Positions 1 through 8,461 of a DNA stretch of 64,000 nt are shown here, one piece after another (position 1 is the stretch's first letter; every line of letters starts with the position of its first letter). This stretch comes from Phycisphaerales bacterium (GTDB lineage Bacteria; Planctomycetota; Phycisphaerae; Phycisphaerales; SM1A02), in assembly GCA_022446905.1 (NCBI GenBank), contig JAKVBT010000007.1, positions 78,568 to 142,567 on the forward strand, in the 5' to 3' direction. Under the pieces are notes generated by a model. The model was not told the origin of the DNA and made no database searches. It saw nothing but the letters and a program-made list of their open reading frames with translations. A program made the translations under genes and the position numbers.

Positions 1-1
1 C

Positions 2-679
2 TTCGTGGACTTTGCTGAGCTGAGAACCGACGGCAGCGGTACTGGCGGATATGCAGGTAGTGGAACAACCAGTGACAACGGCAATGGCACCATCGTCATT
101 ACGCCCTCAAGCGGCGACTACGGCATCGAAGTTGCAATCGACAATCGCAACACCAGCGGCGTGCTTGGTGGAACTGGACCTGACTGCGGCGCCCCTGATG
201 GTGAAGTCGTAGGGACCGGTGTGGAAGTCAAGATCCCGCTGGAACTGATTGACTGGGATTTTGACGGACTACCTTTTGACAATGTGCGCGTGTGCGCCTT
301 TATCAACTCCTCTGACCACGGCTTTGTCTCCAACCAGGTCCTCGGCGGACTCGGCGGATCCGACAACCTTGGAGAAGTAAAGAATGTGGACTTCAGCGCG
401 ATCGACGGAGCCCAGAACTTCCGTCTCGGCGTTGTCGCATCGCCCTGTGTCGGTGCAGTCATCGGCGCGTGCTGCTTTGCCAACGGCGATTGCTGGGAAG
501 GCTTGACCGCTACTGCATGTGATGACAATCGTGGCCTCTTTGGCGGCGACGACAGCGCCTGTGGCGATTGTGATCTCGGCGGCGGAAATGACTGCCCGAC
601 AGATGTTGATGGCAACGGCGCCACTGACGTGGACGATCTACTTCAGATCATCGCGAACTTCGGCAACCCATGTGTCTGA
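2..679 (+). CDS. Secreted protein with GC-type dockerin-like tail (5' end cut by window edge)
   Basis: The reading frame is open to the left edge. The first possible start is a GTG at 5, but the preceding codon is also coding, so the true start lies outside the window. The visible 225 residues are Gly/Asp/Asn-rich and acidic, as in exported beta-rich proteins. A Cys-rich stretch (GACCFANGDCW, then CGDC) precedes a single dockerin-like motif, CPTDVDGNGATDVDDLL, with calcium-loop style Asp/Asn spacing, close to the C-terminus. This tail layout is typical of exported Phycisphaerae proteins and probably serves as a sorting or anchoring signal. There is no sign that it is a cellulosomal dockerin. 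The function of the rest is not recognised. A strong terminator follows directly. Confidence 0.75.
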   Translation, partial: FVDFAELRTDGSGTGGYAGSGTTSDNGNGTIVITPSSGDYGIEVAIDNRNTSGVLGGTGPDCGAPDGEVVGTGVEVKIPLELIDWDFDGLPFDNVRVCAFINSSDHGFVSNQVLGGLGGSDNLGEVKNVDFSAIDGAQNFRLGVVASPCVGAVIGACCFANGDCWEGLTATACDDNRGLFGGDDSACGDCDLGGGNDCPTDVDGNGATDVDDLLQIIANFGNPCV

Positions 680-699
680 GGTTACTACTTGACTGACTC

Positions 700-738
700 A
701 AGAGCCCCTGCATCCGAGAGGCTGTAGGGGCTCTTTCT
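700..738 (+). terminator. Rho-independent terminator
   Basis: A 13-bp stem (700-712 with 723-735, one G-T pair) with a 10-base loop is followed by CTTTCTTG-type T-rich sequence. It sits 21 bases after the stop of the first gene and just before the start of the glycosidase gene, so the two are separate transcription units. Confidence 0.8.
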
Positions 739-779
739 TGCCCTGTTTCAACCTCGACGTATACTTTGGTTTCAATTCC

Positions 780-2789
780 ATGCGCACGCTTCTCATTACT
801 GCTTCTGTGTTGCTCATGCTTGGACTCTGTTCCGAGGCATCAGCCCAATCGACTCGACCGGGCTTTGGCGCTACGCTCTATCAGGACGATGGTGGATGGG
901 GCACAACCTTTCGGACCTGGGCGCCCCATGCAGATGCGATCTATGTGACCGGATCATTCAATGATTGGGCCACCAATACACATCCGCTTGTTGCTGAGCC
1001 TGGCGACCTCTGGAGCCTTGATGTGCCTGCGGTCTGGGCAGGGCATCAATATCAGTTCATCGTGCTCAATGATGGTAATACCTACTGGCGCAATGATCCC
1101 CACGCACGAGCAGTGACCAGTTCAAACGGGGCGTCAATCATCATCAATCCCGATCAACACCAATGGGGAGAGCCATTTGAAATCCCCAACTGGAATGAAC
1201 TGGTGATCTACGAACTGCATCCGGGCACGTTTGGAGTCAATGAAAACCTGTTTCCGGGAAATTTCGAGGGCATCCGAAATCGGCTCGACTACCTCGTCGA
1301 CCTTGGCATCAATGCAATCGAGTTCATGCCCCTCAATGAGTTTGCTGGAGACCAGTCATGGGGCTACAACCCCGCCCACATCTTCTCCGTCGAGAGTTAC
1401 TACGGCGGACCTGCTGCATTTAAGACACTGGTCGATGCCTGTCATGAGCGTGGCATCGCGGTGCTCGTTGATGTGGTCTTCAATCACCTTGGGCCATCAG
1501 ACCTGGGGTGCTGGCAGTTTGACGGCTGGAGCGAGAATGAATTGGGAGGGATCTACTTCTACAACGACGACCGCGCACACACTCCATGGGGAAGCACGCG
1601 GCCTGACTTCGGCAGAGAAGAGGTTCGGAACTGGCTCCATGACGCGGTCATGCAATGGTTTGATGAGTATCGAATTGATGGCATCCGAATGGATGGCACG
1701 CGGTGGATTGAGTGGACCGACGCCGGCAATAATCCTGATGGCTGGAGTTGGATGCAGTGGATCAATGATGAACTGAACACCTGGTATCCAGAGAAGCTCA
1801 TTGCCGCCGAAGACATGAGTAGCAACCACTGGATTACCAAACCAACCAATGAAGGTGGCGCTGGCTTTGATTCTCAATGGGACCCGTGGTTCGTGCACCC
1901 AGTTCGTGAAGTCGTTGAATCGAATGATGATGACTGGCGCAACATGTGGACGATTCATGATGCCATCACCTACACCTATAACGGATCCCCTTTTCAGCGT
2001 GTGATCTACACCGAATCTCACGATGAAGTGGCTAATGGCCGCAGTCGTGTGCCAGAAGCAATCTGGCCGGGCAATGCAGATTCGTGGTTCTCTAAGAAGC
2101 GATCCACACTCGCAGCCGGTGTTCTGTTCACTTCGCCAGGCATTCCAATGATCTTCCAAGGACAAGAGTTTCTTGAGGACGGGTTCTTCAACGACGCCGA
2201 GCCTCTCGACTGGGAACGCGCCGATACCTATACCGGAATCACTGCGCTGTATCGCGACCTCATTCATCTTCGGCTGAACCGAAGTGGACATACACGCGGG
2301 CTCACTGGCCCAAATGTCAATGTGCACCATGTCAATGACTGGGACAAGGTCATTGCCTGGCATCGTTGGATGGATGGTGGAACTGGTGATGATGTCGTCA
2401 TCGTGGCGAACTTCAGAAATCAGGTCTGGGACGACTACCGCATTGGCTTACCTAGAAGTGGTGAATGGAAGGTGCGATTCAATAGTGACTTGGATGGCTA
2501 TGACGAGTCCTTTGATAATCACCAATCTGAAGATGTCGTTGCCGAGCCCATTGCTTGGGATGGCATGGAATGGAGTACGTCTGTCAAGTTCGGCCCCTAC
2601 TCCATGATCATTTTGTCCCAATCTCCTGCATGTCCAACCGATCTGAATGGTGATCAGGCGGTCTCCGTGGATGATCTCCTCATGGTGATTGCATCCTGGG
2701 GCACTGATGCTGCGGATGTGACAGGGGACGGCGTAACGGATGTCAATGACCTGCTTGAAGTGATTGGCACCTTTGGAGACTGCCCATGA
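780..2789 (+). CDS. Secreted GH13 branching-enzyme-like glycosidase with CBM48 and dockerin-like tail
   Basis: This is a 669-residue glycoside hydrolase family 13 protein related to 1,4-alpha-glucan branching enzymes. The chosen ATG gives a clean signal peptide (MRTLLITASVLLMLGLCSEASA). An upstream TTG at 738 lies inside the terminator and would spoil the signal. Residues about 30-125 look like a CBM48 N-terminal beta domain. The TIM barrel carries the three GH13 acids: nucleophile D305 in GIRMDGT, acid/base E344 in IAAED, and D415 in ESHDEV. The last ~50 residues hold two dockerin-like Asp/Asn repeats beginning CPTDLNGD and DVTGDGVTD. Branching enzymes are normally cytoplasmic glycogen enzymes; the signal peptide and tail point to an exported enzyme acting on external alpha-glucan. 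Its stop overlaps the next gene by 4 bases. Whether it branches or hydrolyses cannot be told from sequence. Confidence 0.88.
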   Translation: MRTLLITASVLLMLGLCSEASAQSTRPGFGATLYQDDGGWGTTFRTWAPHADAIYVTGSFNDWATNTHPLVAEPGDLWSLDVPAVWAGHQYQFIVLNDGNTYWRNDPHARAVTSSNGASIIINPDQHQWGEPFEIPNWNELVIYELHPGTFGVNENLFPGNFEGIRNRLDYLVDLGINAIEFMPLNEFAGDQSWGYNPAHIFSVESYYGGPAAFKTLVDACHERGIAVLVDVVFNHLGPSDLGCWQFDGWSENELGGIYFYNDDRAHTPWGSTRPDFGREEVRNWLHDAVMQWFDEYRIDGIRMDGTRWIEWTDAGNNPDGWSWMQWINDELNTWYPEKLIAAEDMSSNHWITKPTNEGGAGFDSQWDPWFVHPVREVVESNDDDWRNMWTIHDAITYTYNGSPFQRVIYTESHDEVANGRSRVPEAIWPGNADSWFSKKRSTLAAGVLFTSPGIPMIFQGQEFLEDGFFNDAEPLDWERADTYTGITALYRDLIHLRLNRSGHTRGLTGPNVNVHHVNDWDKVIAWHRWMDGGTGDDVVIVANFRNQVWDDYRIGLPRSGEWKVRFNSDLDGYDESFDNHQSEDVVAEPIAWDGMEWSTSVKFGPYSMIILSQSPACPTDLNGDQAVSVDDLLMVIASWGTDAADVTGDGVTDVNDLLEVIGTFGDCP

Positions 2790-3793
2790 TGCCTCGCATG
2801 CCACACCGACCGCGCGGTTTCACATTGATGGAACTCATGGTCGTGGTATCGATTCTGGCAGCCATGACAGCTTTGGTGCTGGTCAGTGTTGACTCTATGA
2901 ACACAGCGTCGATGCACGCCTTGGACATGTCGAACCAGCGATCTATTGCGCGGGCCAATATTCAGCATGCCGAGGAACACCAGGGCCTGCTATTGCACCC
3001 GCGCACCGATCGACTCAGTTTGGGCGAGTTAAATCAATTTGCCAATGACTCTTCCTATGACCTTCAACTTGAGGAAATCCCTGCGCTCGTCGAGCGTGGT
3101 GATCGCCGCCTCTGGGTCCGCGCCTATGACGATGCCCTAGCCACCCGACTGATCACTGTGGACCCAGGCCAGCCAGCATCCATGAAAATAGAAAAGGTGG
3201 AAGCCTTAGTCGATGGTGAAGCATGGCAGTACATGGATGGCAACCCTGCCAATTACAAATCACCCCTGGATACCACCAATCGACTCCGTTCCTACTCGCT
3301 CAATGCCTATATCGGATGTGAAATCTCCGCAGACGACATCTATGCGAGAGGCAGTTGGACTGACCCCTTCTATGGTCAGTTCGTCAAGTATTCGGTGCCC
3401 TGCCCCACGCTGAGCTACATCAAGCAGCCAGCCAATACGATCTGCTCCATTACCGAAGACGATCCGGGACACAGTGGCGGCAACCCACCTGGCCACAACC
3501 TGCTTGGATTCATGCTGCACCCCAATCAGATGGCGGGCTATTCGAATTATCAGATTTGGCATGACCTCCCCGGCCTGTGGGACCCGGCCCGAATGAATCT
3601 CTCCTACATGGATGGATCGACGCGCCAGTTCCTATTCAGCGAACCGGAACTAGCGTCATCGCTGGATACCAATGGCGATGGAATCCCAAATCACCGCGCA
3701 ACCTTTGATGGCCCAGATATCCGACGACTGCAAAAGCAGCTGCTTCCAGGTGTTCTTGAATACCGCACAGACTCGGACGTCGGAACAGACTGA
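2786..3793 (+). CDS. Prepilin-type pseudopilin-like protein
   Basis: This 335-residue protein has a type IV prepilin N-terminus: a short basic leader ending RPRG, then FTLMELMVVVSILAAMTALVL. The conserved Phe follows the cleavage Gly, Glu is at mature position 5, and a hydrophobic helix follows. Prepilin peptidase (PilD family) should cut between G and F. The large globular C-terminal part resembles the single-gene pseudopilins abundant in planctomycetes, with an H-X-G-rich surface region and an 'SYMDGS' patch near the end (residues ~270-276). The gene starts inside the glycosidase gene (ATGA overlap), so the two are translationally coupled. This suggests, by inference, a link between the exported enzyme and a pseudopilus-based secretion route. 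It converges on the aminotransferase gene with only 3 bases between stops. Confidence 0.85.
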   Translation: MMPRMPHRPRGFTLMELMVVVSILAAMTALVLVSVDSMNTASMHALDMSNQRSIARANIQHAEEHQGLLLHPRTDRLSLGELNQFANDSSYDLQLEEIPALVERGDRRLWVRAYDDALATRLITVDPGQPASMKIEKVEALVDGEAWQYMDGNPANYKSPLDTTNRLRSYSLNAYIGCEISADDIYARGSWTDPFYGQFVKYSVPCPTLSYIKQPANTICSITEDDPGHSGGNPPGHNLLGFMLHPNQMAGYSNYQIWHDLPGLWDPARMNLSYMDGSTRQFLFSEPELASSLDTNGDGIPNHRATFDGPDIRRLQKQLLPGVLEYRTDSDVGTD

Positions 3794-3796
3794 CGC

Positions 3797-5125
3797 TCAA
3801 CTCAACGTAGCAATGTGCGCCGATTTGATCGCATCGGCTGTCCTGTTGAGCAGTTCGTCGACCTCTTCAAATGTCATTGTCAAAGGCATGCGGTAACGCA
3901 TCGATCTATGGCCGCAAGGTAACACCATGGTCTTGCGATCAAAGAGCGCCGTAACAGCCGCCGCTCGATGTTCCGGGCTCGGGAATGTCACAGCGACCAG
4001 CGTCCCAACACCACGGACATTTGAAAACTCATCTGACTCACGAGCCATCGAGCGCAATCCAGCCTTGAGCCGCTCACCGATATCCAGCGCGTGCGAGCCT
4101 AAATCGTCTTCCGCAATGATCTCCAAGAACCGCCGACTTCGAACCATGTCCACCAGATTTCCACCCCAAGTGGAGTTGATTCGACTTGAGGTCTTGAACA
4201 CGTTCTGTTCCACCTCATCCACCTTGCCACCGGCATAGAGGCCACAAACCTGTGACTTCTTGCCAAATGAGACCACATCCGGCGCGACCCCGTGGTGCTG
4301 CCACAACCATGGCTTGCCAGACCCAAAGAAACCAGTCTGCACCTCATCGAAGATCAGCAGGCAGTCATGCTCGTCAGCGCAGCGTCTGAGCGCCTGCATG
4401 AACTCGGGACGGAAGTGGTTATCGCCGCCCTCGCCCTGCATCGGCTCAATGAGAATGCCGGCAATCTTGTCCTCAGCGCTGGCGAAGGCCTCTTCAAGTT
4501 CCTGAATCGCGCGAGACTCTTCAGCTTCAATATCGTTACACACCCGTCCTTCGAGATCGAATTCACAGAATGGATTATGGATGCGAGGCCAGTCGAAGCG
4601 AGGAAACAAACCGACCTTGTCTGGAATCGTGTTGGTCACACTCAATGTGTAACCACTACGACCATGAAAGGCCTGCTTGAAGTGGAGAATGCTCAGGTCG
4701 TTGCAATTGGCCAGATAGTCAGTGCGACCAAGACGACGAGCCTTCCAATCAAAGGCCGTCTTCATCGCATTCTCAACTGCCAGCGCACCACCAGAAACCC
4801 AGAAGTGATGTGGAAAGCCGTCTGGAGTGGCATGCGTGGCGAAGGTCCGCACAAATCTCGCCATCTCAACGGAATAGAGATCTGAGTTGGCAACCTTGGA
4901 CCGCGATGCAATGCGCAGTGAGGCTTCATAGTCAGGGTCATCAAAGCCAGGGTGATTAAATCCCAGCGGCCAAGAGGCAAAGCAGGTAAAGGCATCGAGG
5001 TAACGATCTCCGGAGGCCGCATCGTGTATCCACGACCCCTGAGACTTTTCAAAGTCGATGACGAGTGGGTAACCGTCTACCAGTTGATGGTGAGCGAGGC
5101 TCCGAAGGACTTCATTGGCCTGCAT
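3797..5125 (-). CDS. lat: L-lysine 6-transaminase
   Basis: This 442-residue class III PLP aminotransferase resembles L-lysine epsilon-aminotransferase, which moves the epsilon amino group of lysine to 2-oxoglutarate and gives 2-aminoadipate semialdehyde and glutamate. Supporting motifs are FTCFASWPLGFNHP near residue 50, GALAVENAMKTAFDWKAR, AFHGRSGYTLS, the cofactor aspartate motif LLIFDEVQTGFFGSG, and FGKKSQVCG with the candidate Schiff-base lysine at K289/K290. The ATG at 5125 is preceded by AGGAGA at good spacing; a longer open frame to 5242 has no such site and a low-complexity Arg-rich start. The gene stands alone between convergent and divergent neighbours. It could serve lysine catabolism or supply aminoadipate semialdehyde/piperideine. 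Confidence 0.88.
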   Translation of the reverse strand: MQANEVLRSLAHHQLVDGYPLVIDFEKSQGSWIHDAASGDRYLDAFTCFASWPLGFNHPGFDDPDYEASLRIASRSKVANSDLYSVEMARFVRTFATHATPDGFPHHFWVSGGALAVENAMKTAFDWKARRLGRTDYLANCNDLSILHFKQAFHGRSGYTLSVTNTIPDKVGLFPRFDWPRIHNPFCEFDLEGRVCNDIEAEESRAIQELEEAFASAEDKIAGILIEPMQGEGGDNHFRPEFMQALRRCADEHDCLLIFDEVQTGFFGSGKPWLWQHHGVAPDVVSFGKKSQVCGLYAGGKVDEVEQNVFKTSSRINSTWGGNLVDMVRSRRFLEIIAEDDLGSHALDIGERLKAGLRSMARESDEFSNVRGVGTLVAVTFPSPEHRAAAVTALFDRKTMVLPCGHRSMRYRMPLTMTFEEVDELLNRTADAIKSAHIATLS

Positions 5126-5271
5126 GGCATCTCTCCTGCGCTGTGGCTGACTTCGTCTGCCGAGCCGCCCATGGTACCGAAGGCCACCCGAGTGCGGCGT
5201 TGATGCCTCAGAAACGGGGTTGAAAGTCGCTGGGTCTTGCATGCCGCACCCGTGACCATACAGTGGTGTTC

Positions 5272-6939
5272 ATGGGTCTTGAAACACTGTTGCTGAATCG
5301 TGGCCTGGTCTCACCCAAACAAGTGGATGAAGCCCTCGCTGCGCAGCGTGAGTCCGGCGAGCGTCTTGATCGAGTGCTTCTCAAGATGGGCCATGTGGAT
5401 CGCGCGGCCATCATGCAGGCGGTCAGCGATCAGTTCTCCATGGAGATCATTGATCTGGCATCGACCACCGTGGATGCTGAGACCTTGGCGCTCCTGCCCT
5501 CTCGACTGATCTACCGATTGCAATGCGTTCCGATCAGCAAGAACGAACAGTCCATTCGGGTAGCCACAAGTGACCCGTTTGATCTCTCTTCTTTCGACGA
5601 GTTGAGCTTGGTCACCGGAATGCCCATCGAACTGGTGCTTGCTGATGAAGAGGAGCTCAGACGTTTTATACGCACCCATTATGGCGTTGCAGGTGACACG
5701 CTTGAGGCGTTGCAGGCAGAGCAGACTGAGGCCGTCAGCGAACTTGCTGATGATGAGGAAGGACAAGCAGAATTAGCGAGCGTCATCCGTCTGGTCAATG
5801 AAGTCTTGATTGAGGCCATCCGCGAACGGGCCACTGATGTGCACATCGAGCCATATGAGCGCCATCTATCGATTCGCTATCGCGTTGATGGTCTACTGAT
5901 GCACGCGAGTGTGCCAAGCAGCGTTGATCAGTACCGCAACGCCATCATCAGTCGCCTCAAGATCATGGCCAATCTCAATGTCGCTGAGCGACGTTTGCCA
6001 CAGGACGGCCGCATCACCATGCGGTATGACGGCCGTCAGTTCGACCTGCGTCTTTCTGTCATTCCCATGATTCATGGCGAAGGCGTTGTGTTGAGAATTC
6101 TGGATGCAACATCCGGCATCATGCCCCTGAAAGATCTCGGCATGCAAGCCAACGTGCTTGAGCCATGGGATCAGGCCATCGCGTGTCCACATGGATTGCT
6201 GCTGGTCACCGGGCCAACTGGATCAGGGAAGTCAACCACACTCTATGCCTCGCTCAATGGAGTGATTACCGAAGAGGTCAAAGCAATCACCATTGAGGAT
6301 CCGGTGGAGTACCACATCGAAGGGTTGAATCAAATCCAAGTGCACTCCGGCGTCGGCTTGAGTTTCGCGGCGGGACTTCGGGCCGTCCTTCGACATGACC
6401 CCGACATCGTCATGGTCGGTGAGATTCGTGATCGTGAAACAGCTGAAGCAGCCATTCAAGCGTCACTGACTGGCCACCTCGTATTTTCAACACTGCATAC
6501 CAATGATGCCGCCGGTGCCATGCCCCGCTTGATGGACATGGGCGTTGAGCCGTTTCTAGTCTCCAGTAGCGTCGAGGGCGTATTGGCGCAACGACTGGTC
6601 AGGCGGATTTGCCCTGACTGCCGACAGACGTGGACTCCAGAAGGATCTGAGTTGCCACCCTGGCTTGATGTCCGCCCAGGCACCACTCTGGCGATGGGTC
6701 AAGGATGCCGCACATGCCGACAAACTGGATTCCGGGGCCGTGTGGGGCTCTATGAATTTCTTGGCATTGGCCCAAGAGTGCGGCAGGAGGTCATCAAGCG
6801 GGCCAGTGGAAGCGAATTGGCCGCTGTGGCGGCTCAGGAGGGCATGCTGACCACATTAGCCATGGCTGGGCGACAGGCCGTGCTCGATGGCCTGACAACC
6901 CCTGATGAGGTCGCCCGTGTGGCGGCCACAAACGTCTGA
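5272..6939 (+). CDS. gspE: Type II secretion / type IV pilus assembly ATPase (GspE/PilB family)
   Basis: This 555-residue cytoplasmic hexameric ATPase powers pseudopilus assembly. The N-terminal ~150 residues form the MshEN/GspE-N domain (GLVSPKQVDEAL...). The ATPase core has Walker A GPTGSGKST (K320), the Asp box ITIEDPVEY, Walker B-like DPDIVMVGEIRD near 378-387, and the His box STLHTNDA. A tetracysteine zinc module follows (C447/C450 and C479/C482), as in true GspE/PilB and unlike PilT retraction ATPases. ATG 5272 is preferred; a GTG at 5263 would add three residues, and neither has a strong ribosome site. No inner-membrane platform gene (gspF) lies next to it, so the secretion genes are dispersed. 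A candidate partner secretin sits at 55-64 kb. Confidence 0.92.
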   Translation: MGLETLLLNRGLVSPKQVDEALAAQRESGERLDRVLLKMGHVDRAAIMQAVSDQFSMEIIDLASTTVDAETLALLPSRLIYRLQCVPISKNEQSIRVATSDPFDLSSFDELSLVTGMPIELVLADEEELRRFIRTHYGVAGDTLEALQAEQTEAVSELADDEEGQAELASVIRLVNEVLIEAIRERATDVHIEPYERHLSIRYRVDGLLMHASVPSSVDQYRNAIISRLKIMANLNVAERRLPQDGRITMRYDGRQFDLRLSVIPMIHGEGVVLRILDATSGIMPLKDLGMQANVLEPWDQAIACPHGLLLVTGPTGSGKSTTLYASLNGVITEEVKAITIEDPVEYHIEGLNQIQVHSGVGLSFAAGLRAVLRHDPDIVMVGEIRDRETAEAAIQASLTGHLVFSTLHTNDAAGAMPRLMDMGVEPFLVSSSVEGVLAQRLVRRICPDCRQTWTPEGSELPPWLDVRPGTTLAMGQGCRTCRQTGFRGRVGLYEFLGIGPRVRQEVIKRASGSELAAVAAQEGMLTTLAMAGRQAVLDGLTTPDEVARVAATNV

Positions 6940-7056
6940 GCGACTGAATTTAGGGGCCATGGGGGCTGTGCATCTTGACTGGTCGGCCTCACATGGGGAC
7001 ACTTCTTCATTCCCCCGCTCTGGCGGCCTGCCAGGCGGACTTGGAGTCCAATTCTC

Positions 7057-8436
7057 ATGGCAATTCGAACGTCTGCCAGTACTGGCGTCATTGTGTCCCT
7101 GATCGTCTTCGTGGTCTTGACCGTTTTGCTGCTCGTCGGAAGCATTTTGCTCTACAGCGAACTCGGCACGGCCAAGGAGTCAGCGACCGAATCACAGGAT
7201 GCTCTTTCCGAGTACGTCACTAAGCCAGAACGCGCTGCGGACTGGCTTATGAGCATTGAGAAGCGCAGTGGCCGCGACTCGGTGATTGGGCACATGTGGA
7301 ACGAGGCTGAAGCAGTGCGACAGTATGGCTTTGGCCTCACCGGCGGCGCGACCATCGATGATGTGAAGACCTTCGGCACCTCTGTCGGTGTCCCGGAAGG
7401 TGGCAGCCTGGCACTGCATGTCGTTGATCTGACCCGACGTCTCCAAGATGCCTCCACCGCCGCACAAGTCGCGCGGCAGGAAGCTCAAGCGGCCAATGCC
7501 ATTGCGGATGATCTTCGTGCACAGCTGGCCATGGCAACTGGTGAACGTGAGTCGCTGCTCGCGATGGAAACCACTCGGCTGCAACCCTATGTGCAAGCAG
7601 ACGCCACCTACGCTGCGAAAATCAATGACGCCGTCACGGGATTCAATCAGGCACAGCAGAGCAGCCGCACTCGGAACCAGACGGACATGGCCCGACTGAA
7701 ATCTGAAACTGATCAGTTGCGAGAAAGCAACGTGCGACTCAAAGGGCGACTGGCCGAATACGAACGCCGCATGAATCGTGATCGACTTCGTGCCTCTGAT
7801 CCGGCCATGTTGGTGGATGGGCACGTGATTGATGTCGTTGGATCCGGCGACCACGTCTACATCGATCTCGGCCGCAACGACCAAATCACGCTGGGTATGC
7901 AGTTCGAGGTCTATGACAATGGCACCCAGATCCAAGTGGACTCGGACAGCGGCCTGCTGCCCCGCGGCAAAGCCAGTCTGCAGGTCGTCAAGGTTGGAGA
8001 CGACAGTTCCAGTGCCAAAGTGACACGATCCGTGGACGGACGACCCATCATTCGTGGCAACGTCATCGCCAACGGCGTCTACGATCCGAATTATCAATTC
8101 AAGTTCCTCGTTCACGGACAGTTCGATGCCAATCAGGACGGTCGACCAAGTCCACAAGAGGCGGAGTACCTTCGCGAAAGGATTGGTCGCTGGGGCGGCG
8201 AGGTTGTACGCGGTGATCGCATCCCAGGAGACCTGGACTTCTTGGTGCTCGGCGTGCAACCATCCGATCCCCTCCCCCTACGCGAGAATGCATCAACCCA
8301 TGAGTATGGTGACTATCAGCGACAGCGAGAAATTGTTGATCTGTACAAGCAGCTGTTCACCGAGGCTCGAGAGGCAGGCATCCCGATCTTGAATCAGAAC
8401 CGTCTGTACATCTTGACAGGACAGCCTGAGGGCTGA
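7057..8436 (+). CDS. Membrane-anchored coiled-coil protein with BRCT-like C-terminal region
   Basis: This 459-residue protein has no confident family. Residues ~9-32 form one strong transmembrane helix (GVIVSLIVFVVLTVLLLVGS), followed by a long, mostly helical segment rich in Gln, Arg, Glu and Ala that looks like a coiled coil (~120-245). A small beta domain (~250-340) resembles modules with 'VVGSGDHVYIDLGRNDQI' spacing seen in several planctomycete envelope proteins. Residues ~340-405 (FLVHGQFD...IGRWGGEVV...LDFLVLG) match the BRCT pattern of a hydrophobic strand, a helix ending in GG, and D-x-VVxG. BRCT assignment is by eye and uncertain. The gene lies between gspE and an acyltransferase on the same strand with short gaps, so a shared transcript is possible. 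Confidence 0.65.
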   Translation: MAIRTSASTGVIVSLIVFVVLTVLLLVGSILLYSELGTAKESATESQDALSEYVTKPERAADWLMSIEKRSGRDSVIGHMWNEAEAVRQYGFGLTGGATIDDVKTFGTSVGVPEGGSLALHVVDLTRRLQDASTAAQVARQEAQAANAIADDLRAQLAMATGERESLLAMETTRLQPYVQADATYAAKINDAVTGFNQAQQSSRTRNQTDMARLKSETDQLRESNVRLKGRLAEYERRMNRDRLRASDPAMLVDGHVIDVVGSGDHVYIDLGRNDQITLGMQFEVYDNGTQIQVDSDSGLLPRGKASLQVVKVGDDSSSAKVTRSVDGRPIIRGNVIANGVYDPNYQFKFLVHGQFDANQDGRPSPQEAEYLRERIGRWGGEVVRGDRIPGDLDFLVLGVQPSDPLPLRENASTHEYGDYQRQREIVDLYKQLFTEAREAGIPILNQNRLYILTGQPEG

Positions 8437-8461
8437 TTGGCCTCTGGCCACGTGGGGCGTC

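Noticed and set aside
1497-2363. Minus-strand open frame of 288 codons
   Set aside because: It mirrors the well-supported GH13 gene and has no recognisable domain.
2-2789. Cellulosome-type dockerins
   Set aside because: The motif is at the extreme C-terminus of unrelated exported proteins and no cohesin or scaffoldin is visible; the GC-type tail explanation fits better.
7192-8259. Long minus-strand open frame of 355 codons
   Set aside because: It is antisense to the coiled-coil gene, has no start context or family features, and its composition is that of a shadow frame.
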